11,351 nucleotides of DNA from Acidobacteriota bacterium (GTDB taxonomy: Bacteria > Acidobacteriota > Terriglobia > UBA7540). The notes below the pieces were generated by a model. The model had not been told where the DNA came from, made no database searches, and saw only the letters and a program-made list of their open reading frames with translations. The position numbers and the translations under genes are program-made. The stretch lies in contig JAJYJL010000128.1 of NCBI GenBank assembly GCA_021789565.1, positions 1 through 11,351 on the forward strand. Reading direction: 5' to 3'. This document shows positions 5,425 through 11,351 of this stretch, one piece after another. Each line of letters starts with the position of its first letter. Within the stretch, counting starts at the first letter, position 1.

Positions 5425-6690
5425 TCACTTGTTGGCCACGGCCGCAGCGTAACGGGGCCCCAGCTTTGTAATCGCTGCATGAAGGTCTTGCTTGGTGGGG
5501 CTCACCTTGTCAAAGACGATTTCACCCTTATCGTTGATCAATATAGTTCGAGGGACGGGTTTATCTCCAAATACCCTCTCGATCTCTCCGTCGTCATGAA
5601 AGTTCTGCCAGGGATAACGCATTTTCTCGATGTAGGCCTGCGCATCCTTCGCAATGTCATCCCGGTCGATGGAAATGATAACGAGGTCCGTCCTGTATGT
5701 CTGATGATAGATCCGTTCAAGCTCCGGGAACGCCTCGTAGCAGGGACCACACCACGTGGCCCACAGGTCAATCAGGATGGCGTGCCCTCGAAACCTGCCG
5801 AGCGCGACCTGCGATCCGGAAAAAGACCTCAGGATGAACTTGTAGATCGCCGCTGGTCCTGGCGGGGGAGGAAGCTGCAGGTGATACTGCTGAAATGCTG
5901 AAACCATATGCGCGGTGGATGGTGGCGTAAAGTGAAAAGCCGAATCTGGTATTGGCTGGTTCAATTGGACTTGCGGAAAGACGGAAACCCTTGTTGCGTG
6001 GAAAGTAACTGGGGGCGATCTGAACTGATTAAGTGTCGCAATATAGTTCTCAACAATCTTGCGGATCTTGAAGGAACCCTTTTCGATCCAGATGTTATCG
6101 GTGAAAGGATACGGTCCGGGGATTTTCCTGTCCCTATTGGTGAGCAATATGACGTAGCAACTCAGCCTGCGGCCGCTTAGCGTCAGGCTCTCATCTGGAA
6201 CCCTTATGGCAGATTTGAAATGCCCGCTATACCAGGCCAAACTATTCACAAGGTTTACTGCCCCTTCAATTGCCTCATCGTCTGGACCAAGAACCTCCGA
6301 AAATACAGGCCCTTTGCCGGTTGCCGGTTGGCGGGCGTAGGCGTTTTCCGTTGGATGGTAATACCAGACGAATTTGCCATTCGAAACCTGGACCGCCGTC
6401 CCAAAGCCGATGTTGCCTTCGAACCGATATCGACCTCCCGGGGCCTTGATTGCGGTCATTGTTGTGGGTGAAGGATTGGTGCCCTGCCGGCTTGAGAAGG
6501 ACTCCCGGCAGGTGATTCTGTAACTCTGGAGATTCGAATATTGGCGTGCGGCACGCTCCAATATGGCCAGCGCGCCCGGCGTACTTTGGGATTTAAGCTG
6601 AGTCCCGGGGGACACTATGATGCCCAGAAGCAATAGCGGGAAAAGCCCGCGAGTAATTTGCGGGTACCGGGTTGTGAAAGGTCTTCGCAC
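5425..6690 (-). CDS. Exported LolA-like/TlpA thioredoxin-domain fusion protein
   Basis: The product of about 421 residues has an N-terminal signal sequence (basic RRPFTTRYPQITR, then hydrophobic GLFPLLLLGIIV). A beta-rich region of roughly 200 residues then resembles outer-membrane lipoprotein-sorting-protein (LolA/LolB-like) domains. It starts with ILERAARQYSNLQSYRI and contains GRYRFEGN and IWIEKGSFKIRKI. A C-terminal TlpA/ResA-type thioredoxin domain follows. Its redox motif WCGPC has Cys314 and Cys317 counted from the GTG start, and VPRT supplies the expected cis-proline. The protein probably acts outside the cytoplasm as a thiol-disulfide oxidoreductase; what the N-terminal domain binds is unknown. 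Similar fusions are common in Acidobacteriota as far as I recall. No ATG starts the frame. GTG at 6690 has GGA six bases upstream; TTG at 6705 is the alternative. The gene is divergent from the cardiolipin synthase gene. Confidence 0.85.
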   Translation of the reverse strand: MRRPFTTRYPQITRGLFPLLLLGIIVSPGTQLKSQSTPGALAILERAARQYSNLQSYRITCRESFSSRQGTNPSPTTMTAIKAPGGRYRFEGNIGFGTAVQVSNGKFVWYYHPTENAYARQPATGKGPVFSEVLGPDDEAIEGAVNLVNSLAWYSGHFKSAIRVPDESLTLSGRRLSCYVILLTNRDRKIPGPYPFTDNIWIEKGSFKIRKIVENYIATLNQFRSPPVTFHATRVSVFPQVQLNQPIPDSAFHFTPPSTAHMVSAFQQYHLQLPPPPGPAAIYKFILRSFSGSQVALGRFRGHAILIDLWATWCGPCYEAFPELERIYHQTYRTDLVIISIDRDDIAKDAQAYIEKMRYPWQNFHDDGEIERVFGDKPVPRTILINDKGEIVFDKVSPTKQDLHAAITKLGPRYAAAVANK

Positions 6691-6818
6691 GTGCGGTCCG
6701 GCCAAGCGAACATTGAACTTTGGCGCCAGTCTAACACCCTACAAAATTGGTTGCAATCGGCACGGCACAGTACACTGTCAGGAGATTGCCTGCATTCCGC
6801 GGAGTATGATAGTAATCG

Positions 6819-8321
6819 ATGGCAGCGCCTGAAAATCCCATCGTGCCCGTGGCAAGCGAGACTCTCGCGGCGGTGCGCGTGTTTGCCGACCAGGCGCTTT
6901 CGCGAGCGGCGGGAGCGCCGCTGGTTCCCGGCAACAACGTCCGATTGCTGCGCGATGCCGGCGAGAACTATCCTGCCTGGAAAGAAGCCATCCGCTCGGC
7001 CCGCCGCACCGTTCATTTTGAAAGCTACATCATCCACGACGACGACATCGGGCGCGAGTTCGCCAGCCTGCTGGCCCAGAAGGCCCGCGAAGGCGTCCGA
7101 GTGCGGGTGCTCTATGACTGGTGGGGAGCCATTGCCAGCAGCGGGTGGAGCTTTTGGCATCGGCTCCGCCGGGCTGGCGTGGAAGTGCGATGCTTCAATC
7201 CTCCGCGCGTTGACAGCGCTTTCGGCTGGCTCAGCCGCGACCATCGCAAGACCATCGTTGTGGACAACCGCGTCGCTTTCGTTACCGGCCTGTGCGTGGG
7301 GCGGGCATGGGCGGGCAATCCGCAGCGCCGGATCGCTCCCTGGCGCGATACAGGGGTCTCCATCGAAGGGCCGGCGGTGGCCGACGTTGAAGGAGCATTT
7401 GCATCGATCTGGGCCACCTGCGGCCCACCGCTGCCTCCAAGCGAACCGCAGAACGGCGGCTCCGCCCCGGCAGCAAAAGGAAACATCAGCCTGCGCGTCA
7501 TTGCCTCCCAGCCCGGCGTGGGGTCGGTGTACCGGCTTGACCAGTTGGTCGCCGCCCTGGCCCGGGAATCCATCTGGCTCACCGACGCTTATTTTGTGGG
7601 AACGTCGTCCTACGTTCAGGCGCTTTGCGCGGCGGCGGCCGACGGCGTGGACGTGCGCCTGCTGTTGCCGCGCTCGGGCGACGTACCCTTTGTCCGGGCC
7701 ATATCGCGCGCCGGCTACCGCATTCTCCTCGAGGCCGGCGTGCGCATCTTCGAGTGGAACGGGCCCATGCTCCACGCCAAGACCGCGGTGGCAGACGGCC
7801 GCTGGGCGCGGGTGGGATCGACCAATCTGAACATTGCCAGCTGGATGGGCAACTGGGAACTCGATGTGATTGCCGAGGATGATGACTTTGCTTCCCAGAT
7901 GCAGGCCATGTACCTGGACGACCTCAGCCGGTCCACGGAGATCGTTCTGACGCCCAAGCGGCACCCCCGGCCCATTGTGCCGCGCAGAATGCGCGCCCGG
8001 CCGCGCGGCGCCGTCCGGGGCAGCGCCAACTGGGCGGCCAAGGGCGTGCTGCGATTCGGCAAGGCGGTGGGCGCAGCCGTCACCAGCAGCCGGGTGCTGG
8101 GCCCGGCGGAAGCTTCGCTGATGCTCAGCGGCGGGCTCACCCTGGCAGGGCTGGTGGCGCTCGCCATCCTGTTCCCGCGGGTGATTGCAGGCGTGCTGGC
8201 TGTGACCGGCGCCTGGGTGGCATTGACCCTGCTGGTGCAGTCCTGGCGGCTGCGTTTTCCGCGGAAGAAGGCGAATGGGAAGACAGGAGAAACTTCTTCC
8301 GATGCTCCGGGGCCGCCTTAA
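6819..8321 (+). CDS. clsB: Cardiolipin synthase / phospholipase D family protein (ClsB-like) with membrane tail
   Basis: The 500-residue protein has two HKD motifs of the PLD superfamily: His142-x-Lys144-x4-Asp149 (DHRKTIVVD) and His319-x-Lys321-x4-Asp326 (LHAKTAVAD, then GSTNLN). The pairing and flanking sequences (FESYIIHDDDIGREFA, GVRVRVLYDWWGA) match bacterial cardiolipin synthases that join two phospholipids, closest to E. coli ClsB (YbhO). ClsB is about 413 residues; this protein adds a basic linker and two hydrophobic segments at roughly 438-452 and 454-475, then a short basic tail. It lacks the N-terminal membrane segments of ClsA. Catalysis should occur at the inner membrane. The ATG at 6819 has only GGAG 14 bases upstream, so translation may be weak. 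The next gene encodes a YbhP-like phosphoesterase, as in the E. coli ybhP-clsB-ybhN locus. A long open frame on the opposite strand (6615-8336) is a composition shadow. Confidence 0.92.
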   Translation: MAAPENPIVPVASETLAAVRVFADQALSRAAGAPLVPGNNVRLLRDAGENYPAWKEAIRSARRTVHFESYIIHDDDIGREFASLLAQKAREGVRVRVLYDWWGAIASSGWSFWHRLRRAGVEVRCFNPPRVDSAFGWLSRDHRKTIVVDNRVAFVTGLCVGRAWAGNPQRRIAPWRDTGVSIEGPAVADVEGAFASIWATCGPPLPPSEPQNGGSAPAAKGNISLRVIASQPGVGSVYRLDQLVAALARESIWLTDAYFVGTSSYVQALCAAAADGVDVRLLLPRSGDVPFVRAISRAGYRILLEAGVRIFEWNGPMLHAKTAVADGRWARVGSTNLNIASWMGNWELDVIAEDDDFASQMQAMYLDDLSRSTEIVLTPKRHPRPIVPRRMRARPRGAVRGSANWAAKGVLRFGKAVGAAVTSSRVLGPAEASLMLSGGLTLAGLVALAILFPRVIAGVLAVTGAWVALTLLVQSWRLRFPRKKANGKTGETSSDAPGPP

Positions 8322-8352
8322 GGAGGATTGCAACATAGAGTGACGGACTTCC

Positions 8353-8406
8353 GTAGCGCCGGCATCTTGCCGACCCTGAAAAGTGCCGCCGGGACGGCGG
8401 CGCTAC
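8353..8406. repeat. REP-like intergenic element with inverted ends
   Basis: The element is bounded by GTAGCGCC (8353-8360) and its exact inverse GGCGCTAC (8399-8406). Inside are two hairpins: CGGCA-TCT-TGCCG (8360-8372) and GCCGCC-GGGAC-GGCGGC (8385-8401). The size, GC-rich paired hairpins and intergenic location resemble REP/REPIN-type repeats. I recall similar GTAGCGCC...GGCGGCGCTAC sequences as highly repeated in acidobacterial genomes, but only one full copy is visible here, so repetition is inferred. It separates the ClsB-like and YbhP-like genes. Confidence 0.5.
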
Positions 8407-8481
8407 AAACGAGCGTTGTCACCATATTTTGCAGTCCTCAGCCGAAGCCAGCCGATAAGTGGTTCTTTAGCCACAACTTAG

Positions 8482-8493
8482 CGCAAGCTTGCG
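8482..8493. other. Perfect 12-base palindrome upstream of ybhP-like gene
   Basis: CGCAAGCTTGCG is a perfect palindrome 82 bases before the likely start at 8575. A short GTGG/CCAC dyad precedes it. It may be an operator or part of the neighbouring repeat. Confidence 0.25.
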
Positions 8494-8574
8494 ACACATA
8501 AATCACTGCCCGGCTCAATTGCATCTAATTAAAGTATGTGCGTCGGCGATGGCCGGCAGCCAGGCAATCTTAAT

Positions 8575-9411
8575 ATGACCCAGAACCGGCTCCAGACGCT
8601 CCGTGTAGCCACCTACAACATTCACAAATGCCGCGGGCTCGACCGGCGCGTGCGGCCCGGCAGGATTGCCGAGGTGCTCTTCGAGCTTGATGCCGACATC
8701 GTGGCGCTGCAGGAAGTGGTGGGGCGCGGCCCGAATTCGCATGAGGACCAGGCCCGCTATGTGGCGGAGGCGCTTGGTTATCATCCCGCTTTCGGCGAGA
8801 ACCGGCGGCACAACGGCGCGGCCTACGGCAACCTGCTGCTGTCGCGCTTCCCCGTTGTGGGTTCCTGGAATTATGACGTCACCACCCGGGGCCGCGAACC
8901 ACGGGGCGTGCTGCGGGCCGATGTGCGGCTGGCCGATGGGCAGGTGCTGCACCTGTTTAACGTGCATCTGGGCACCGCCTACCTCGAACGCCGCCAGCAG
9001 GCCCGCCACATGGTCAGCCGGCGCATCCTGCGCAACACCGGGCTCGACGGAACGCGCATCGTGCTGGGCGATTTTAATGATTGGATACCGGGCGACGCCA
9101 CCCGCCTGCTCACGGACCATTTCGGCGCCCGCAGCCTCCGTTCACACGCCCCGCGACACCGGACCTATCCGTGTGTCCTGCCGCTGTTTCGCCTGGACCA
9201 CATTTACTTTGACGAAACTTTGAAGCTCCACCGACTGGAGCCCCACCGCAGCCGCAAGGCGCTCGTCGCCTCAGACCATCTGCCGCTCGTCGCGGAATTC
9301 AGCCTGCAAGCTCTGCAGAACCCTGCCCATCACCGCGTGGCTTCTCACCTCCGGGGAACGCCAGCCTTCGCCGGCCAGCCGCACGCCTCTCAAGCTGCCG
9401 CCCGCAACTGA
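8575..9411 (+). CDS. ybhP: Endonuclease/exonuclease/phosphatase family protein, YbhP-like
   Basis: The 278-residue product has the exonuclease III/DNase I-like phosphoesterase fold. Visible metal and catalytic motifs are Asn15 in ATYNIHK, Glu47 in LQEV, His131 in NVHLG, Asp166 and Asn168 in GDFNDW, and Asp234-His235 in SDHLPL. Overall order and spacing match E. coli YbhP, including GNLLLSRFPV and the PLFRLDHIY stretch. YbhP is encoded beside ClsB in E. coli, and the same pair occurs here, suggesting a lipid-related or membrane phosphodiester substrate, although none is proven. No signal peptide is evident. An ATG at 8536 is in frame, but 8575 starts right before the conserved LRVATYN strand; neither has a good Shine-Dalgarno. 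The last 35 or so residues after the fold are low-complexity and look unconserved. Confidence 0.88.
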   Translation: MTQNRLQTLRVATYNIHKCRGLDRRVRPGRIAEVLFELDADIVALQEVVGRGPNSHEDQARYVAEALGYHPAFGENRRHNGAAYGNLLLSRFPVVGSWNYDVTTRGREPRGVLRADVRLADGQVLHLFNVHLGTAYLERRQQARHMVSRRILRNTGLDGTRIVLGDFNDWIPGDATRLLTDHFGARSLRSHAPRHRTYPCVLPLFRLDHIYFDETLKLHRLEPHRSRKALVASDHLPLVAEFSLQALQNPAHHRVASHLRGTPAFAGQPHASQAAARN

Positions 9412-9425
9412 GCAGGACGCAGGCT

Positions 9426-9520
9426 GTAGCGGCGGCTGAAGTTTACCCCGGCGAAGTCGGTGGCCGCCAACCCACGTTGAAAACACTAGCCTTATGGCGG
9501 GACGGACCCGCCGCCACACC
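9426..9520. repeat. Candidate GC-rich intergenic repeat with hairpin
   Basis: The stretch opens with GTAGCGGCGG and ends with a 6-bp hairpin GGCGGG-ACGGA-CCCGCC (9497-9513) followed by GCCAC. It shares GTAGCG and GGGACGG words with the element at 8353-8406 and may be a related family. The hairpin could also act as a factor-independent stop for the upstream gene, but no T-run follows. Confidence 0.3.
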
Positions 9521-9678
9521 CACTCTGCGGGATGCTTCAACATGCTGCTGAACCTGCATCTCATAAAACCTCTTCCCTTTTTCCCTAAGCCGCGTTATTT
9601 TCACTGGGCGTAGTCACAGTCTTCCTTTTTATGAAATCAAGCGTGCCGGTTCGATTCGGCCGAATGAAACGGACCGCC

Positions 9679-9708
9679 AAATCCCTGCTTCGGAATCAGG
9701 GACGATTT
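9679..9708 (+). promoter_or_regulatory. Hairpin in the leader of the acyltransferase gene
   Basis: TCCCTG (9682-9687) pairs with CAGGGA (9697-9702). The stem can be extended outward by AAA/TTT (9679-9681 with 9706-9708, bulging three bases) and inward by TT/AA across a C-T mismatch. It lies about 40 bases upstream of the start codon and could be an operator or leader structure. Confidence 0.3.
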
Positions 9709-9750
9709 CCTGCCCCAGTCGATGTTCATCTGAACCAGTGAGAGGTGCCC

Positions 9751-10869
9751 ATGGGTAGCGCAGCGAATCAGCAGTCATTCCTGGAGAAGCGCGTGGCGTC
9801 CATTGACGCGCTGCGCGGTTTCGACATGTTCTGGATCACCGGCGGCGAGGCCATCATTCAGGCTCTGCACAAAGTCTACCCCGGCTCCGCCACGGACCTT
9901 CTCGACGTGCAATTCCAGCACGTTCATTGGGCGGGCTTTCATTTTTACGACCTGATTTTCCCTCTCTTCCTTTTTGTGGTGGGCGTGGTGCTTCCTTTTT
10001 CGCTAACCAAACGCCTCGAGGCGGGCGCTGACCGCGGCCAGCTCTACCGGCACCTGGTCAAGCGGCTGGTGGTGCTCTTCGCGCTGGGCCTGCTTTATAA
10101 CGGCCTGCTCGATTTTGACTTTCACCACCTGCGCATCGCCGGGGTCCTGCAGCGCATCGCCTTGTGCTACTTCTTCGCGGCACTGATCGTGATGAACACC
10201 AAAATTCGCGGCCAGGTGGCCTTTTTTGCCGGCATCCTGGTGGTTTACTGGCTGGCGATGATGCTGATTCCCGTGCCAGGCGCGGGAAGCGGAGTATTAA
10301 CACCCGATGGAAACCTGGCCAGCTTTATTGACCGCCACCTGCTGCCGCGTCCCTACTGCTGTTTTGCGCAGGGGGATAATGAAGGCATCCTCTCCACTTT
10401 CCCGGCCATTGCCACCGCGCTGATGGGCGTGCTGGCCGGCCACTGGCTGCGGTCCAAGCGCCCGCCCAACCGCAAAACGCTGGGCCTGGTTGCGGCAGGC
10501 GTGGCCAGCCTGCTGGTGGGTTACCTGTGGAGTTTCAACTTCCCCATCATCAAGAACCTGTGGACCAGCACCTTCGTCCTTTTCGCGGGCGGCTGGAGCC
10601 TGCTGTTGCTGGCCCTCTTTTACTGGATCATCGACGTGAAGGGCATCCGGCGCTGGTCGTTCTTCTTCACCATCATCGGCGTCAACGCCATCACCATCTA
10701 CCTGGTGCACCAGCTCTTTGACTTCGGGACCATCACTACCATCTTCGTCCACGGATTCATCCATCGCATGGGAGCCATCGAGCCGCTTTTCTGGGCCGCC
10801 AGCGTGATGATGACCGGCTGGCTGTTTCTCTATTTCCTCTACCGGCAGAAGATTTTCCTGAAGGTGTGA
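9751..10869 (+). CDS. Membrane acyltransferase, NagX/DUF5009 (COG4299) family
   Basis: The 372-residue protein is strongly hydrophobic with roughly ten membrane segments. It carries hallmark sequences of the family related to heparan-alpha-glucosaminide N-acetyltransferase and bacterial NagX: SIDALRGFDMFWI at the N-terminus, HFYDLIFPLFLFVVG, GVLQRIALCYFFAA, NEGILSTFPAIATALMG and INAITIYLVHQLFDF (starting with VNAI here). Members are thought to transfer acetyl groups across the membrane to amino sugars; in several bacteria they lie next to sugar or GlcNAc uptake genes, but no such neighbour is seen here, so the substrate is open. GTG at 9745 is in frame two codons earlier; ATG at 9751 is preferred because GAGG (9742-9745) lies five bases before it. 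The gene stands alone between two repeat-bearing gaps. Confidence 0.9.
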   Translation: MGSAANQQSFLEKRVASIDALRGFDMFWITGGEAIIQALHKVYPGSATDLLDVQFQHVHWAGFHFYDLIFPLFLFVVGVVLPFSLTKRLEAGADRGQLYRHLVKRLVVLFALGLLYNGLLDFDFHHLRIAGVLQRIALCYFFAALIVMNTKIRGQVAFFAGILVVYWLAMMLIPVPGAGSGVLTPDGNLASFIDRHLLPRPYCCFAQGDNEGILSTFPAIATALMGVLAGHWLRSKRPPNRKTLGLVAAGVASLLVGYLWSFNFPIIKNLWTSTFVLFAGGWSLLLLALFYWIIDVKGIRRWSFFFTIIGVNAITIYLVHQLFDFGTITTIFVHGFIHRMGAIEPLFWAASVMMTGWLFLYFLYRQKIFLKV

Positions 10870-10884
10870 GGAGGAGTTATGATT

Positions 10885-11204
10885 TTTGAGTTTTAGGTTT
10901 TAGGTTCTGAAATTTGTAATCTCAAATTTGAGATTTGAAATTGGGTTGGCAGCGCCAGCTTTCCCGCGGGTGCAGACGTCGCGCCGTTTGCGATGTCTGC
11001 GGCGTCGAAGCGTGTAGCACGAACCCCAGGCTGTGAGCTCCGCGGTTCCTGCCAGCGGCCAGCCATCAGCATTCAACTTTCAGCCAACGGTTTTGCTGAC
11101 CGCTGACTGCGGGTTCCTGCAACCGTTACCTGCTCGCCTGCACGATTTGAAATCTCAAATTTTCAATTTGCACATCTCATCAGCCAGAACCCATAACTCA
11201 AAAC
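10885..11204. repeat. Intergenic element with imperfect AT-rich inverted ends
   Basis: The left arm (10885-10945) holds TTTTGAG, tandem TTTTAGG (10891-10904), GGTTCT and a perfect 18-base palindrome AATCTCAAATTTGAGATT (10918-10935). The right arm (11144-11204) contains the inverse of the same words: GATTTGAAATCTCAAATTTT, then AGAACC and CTCAAAAC. Between the arms are a hairpin GCAGACGTCGC/GCGATGTCTGC (10972-11000), a second dyad CAGCGGCCAGC/GCTGACCGCTG (11053-11105) and a direct repeat GGTTCCTGC (11044, 11112). No ORF is present. The nested symmetry suggests a non-coding miniature element or assembled intergenic repeats. The larger gap 10870-11250 contains no gene. Confidence 0.5.
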
Positions 11205-11279
11205 GATGAAGTCATCCGCAGGCTGCAATCTGTCATTTCAATCTTAGCCCCAATACTGTTCACTTAGATGAATTTGTGG

Positions 11280-11285
11280 TATCCT
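11280..11285 (+). promoter_or_regulatory. Candidate -10 box of the transposase promoter
   Basis: TATCCT has a weak -35 candidate, TGTTCA at 11257-11262, 17 bases upstream. Transcription would start near 11292, inside the hairpin at 11282-11309, so a transcript from this promoter would lack most of the 5' arm. Confidence 0.3.
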
Positions 11286-11309
11286 CCTCTCATGAGAATG
11301 AGAGGAGGA
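11282..11309 (+). promoter_or_regulatory. 12-bp hairpin sequestering the transposase Shine-Dalgarno
   Basis: TCCTCCTCTCAT (11282-11293) and ATGAGAGGAGGA (11298-11309) are perfect inverse complements separated by GAGA, a GNRA-type tetraloop. The right arm contains the Shine-Dalgarno AGAGGAGG (11301-11308), seven bases before the ATG at 11316. In a read-through transcript the ribosome-binding site would be locked in a stem, as described for IS10 and IS50. The function here is inferred from the geometry. Confidence 0.7.
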
Positions 11310-11315
11310 CCGCAA

Positions 11316-11351
11316 ATGGCCCGTACCATTGCTGAACTTCCAAAGGGAACA
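11316..11351 (+). CDS. Transposase N-terminus (partial, probably IS4 family)
   Basis: Only twelve codons are in the window: MARTIAELPKGT. The ATG follows AGAGGAGG (11301-11308) with a seven-base spacing. The opening residues resemble IS4-type transposases I recall, which continue into an N-terminal domain before the DDE catalytic core. With so little sequence the family call rests mainly on the start motif and the IS-like leader; another type of gene is possible. Confidence 0.5.
   Translation, partial: MARTIAELPKGT

Larger units (their letters stand above)
9412..9750. other. Intergenic region with hairpins, no gene
   Basis: This gap between the YbhP-like and acyltransferase genes holds no credible ORF. 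It contains a GC-rich repeat-like stretch at its left (9426-9520), a pyrimidine-rich middle, a perfect palindrome ATTCGGCCGAAT (9654-9665), a hairpin at 9679-9708, and the ribosome-binding site of the next gene (GAGG at 9742-9745). Confidence 0.6.
11251..11351 (+). mobile_element. Left end of an insertion sequence (probably IS4 family), truncated by window
   Basis: The sequence CAATACTGTTCACTTAG at 11251-11267 resembles in general form the terminal repeats of IS4-type elements. It is followed by a promoter-like sequence, a hairpin and the start of a transposase-like ORF. The exact left boundary, target duplication and right end cannot be seen. Confidence 0.45.

Noticed and set aside
6767..6778. 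ACAGT-AC-ACTGT dyad upstream of the ClsB-like gene
   Set aside because: Five-base arms are short enough to occur by chance, and no regulator with this site could be named.
6615..8336. Very long minus-strand open frame (573 codons)
   Set aside because: It is exactly antisense to the cardiolipin synthase gene, whose HKD motifs are unmistakable. The minus frame has no recognisable domain and reflects GC-rich codon composition.
8515..9120. Minus-strand frame of 201 codons
   Set aside because: It is antisense to the YbhP-like gene, which carries all its catalytic motifs.
9646..9661. GGTTCGATTC resembling a tRNA T-loop
   Set aside because: The flanking bases do not form a five-pair T-stem, and no anticodon or acceptor arms are found upstream.
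10885..11204. CRISPR array
   Set aside because: The repeats are inverted and irregular, with no evenly spaced identical direct repeats or spacers.

Overview
The window reads as a GC-rich bacterial chromosome segment, most probably from the Acidobacteriota. The best support is the cupin at 2884-3278, which looks like an ortholog of the hydroxynitrile lyases characterised from Granulicella tundricola and Acidobacterium capsulatum. A secreted thioredoxin-like fusion, a dimethylformamidase-like Tat protein and intergenic repeat elements of a kind I associate with this phylum agree with it. Taxonomy is inference from gene content; no rRNA or tRNA gene is visible.

Layout. (a) 1-1677: the tail of an unidentified gene whose stop overlaps (ATGA) the start of a Tat-exported N,N-dimethylformamidase beta-subunit-like protein. 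(b) 1678-2009: no recognisable gene. (c) 2010-5301: small-molecule enzymes in mixed orientation: a SAM-dependent O-methyltransferase (-), the cupin hydroxynitrile lyase homolog (+, with a one-base frameshift in a run of six A), a VOC/glyoxalase-fold protein (-), a PptA-like tautomerase (+) and a YahK-like zinc aldehyde reductase (+). All have plausible roles in handling reactive carbonyls or cyanohydrins, but the mixed strands mean they are a neighbourhood and not one operon. (d) 5425-6690 (-): an exported protein with an N-terminal lipoprotein-sorting-like domain and a C-terminal TlpA thioredoxin domain. (e) 6819-9411 (+): a cardiolipin-synthase/PLD protein followed by an endonuclease/exonuclease/phosphatase protein, the same pair as E. 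coli clsB(ybhO)-ybhP, here separated by an intergenic repeat. (f) 9751-10869 (+): a polytopic membrane acyltransferase of the NagX/DUF5009 (COG4299) type. (g) 10870-11351: an AT-rich inverted-repeat element, then the left end of an insertion sequence whose transposase begins at 11316 and runs off the window.

I do not see a clear multi-gene undescribed system. The most useful observations are the frameshifted hydroxynitrile lyase homolog with a natural His at position 110, a perfect 12-bp hairpin with a GAGA loop that buries the transposase Shine-Dalgarno, the Cys-to-Asp change in the structural zinc site of the aldehyde reductase, the retained clsB-ybhP pairing with an unusual membrane tail on the ClsB-like protein, and several repeat or hairpin elements in the gaps.
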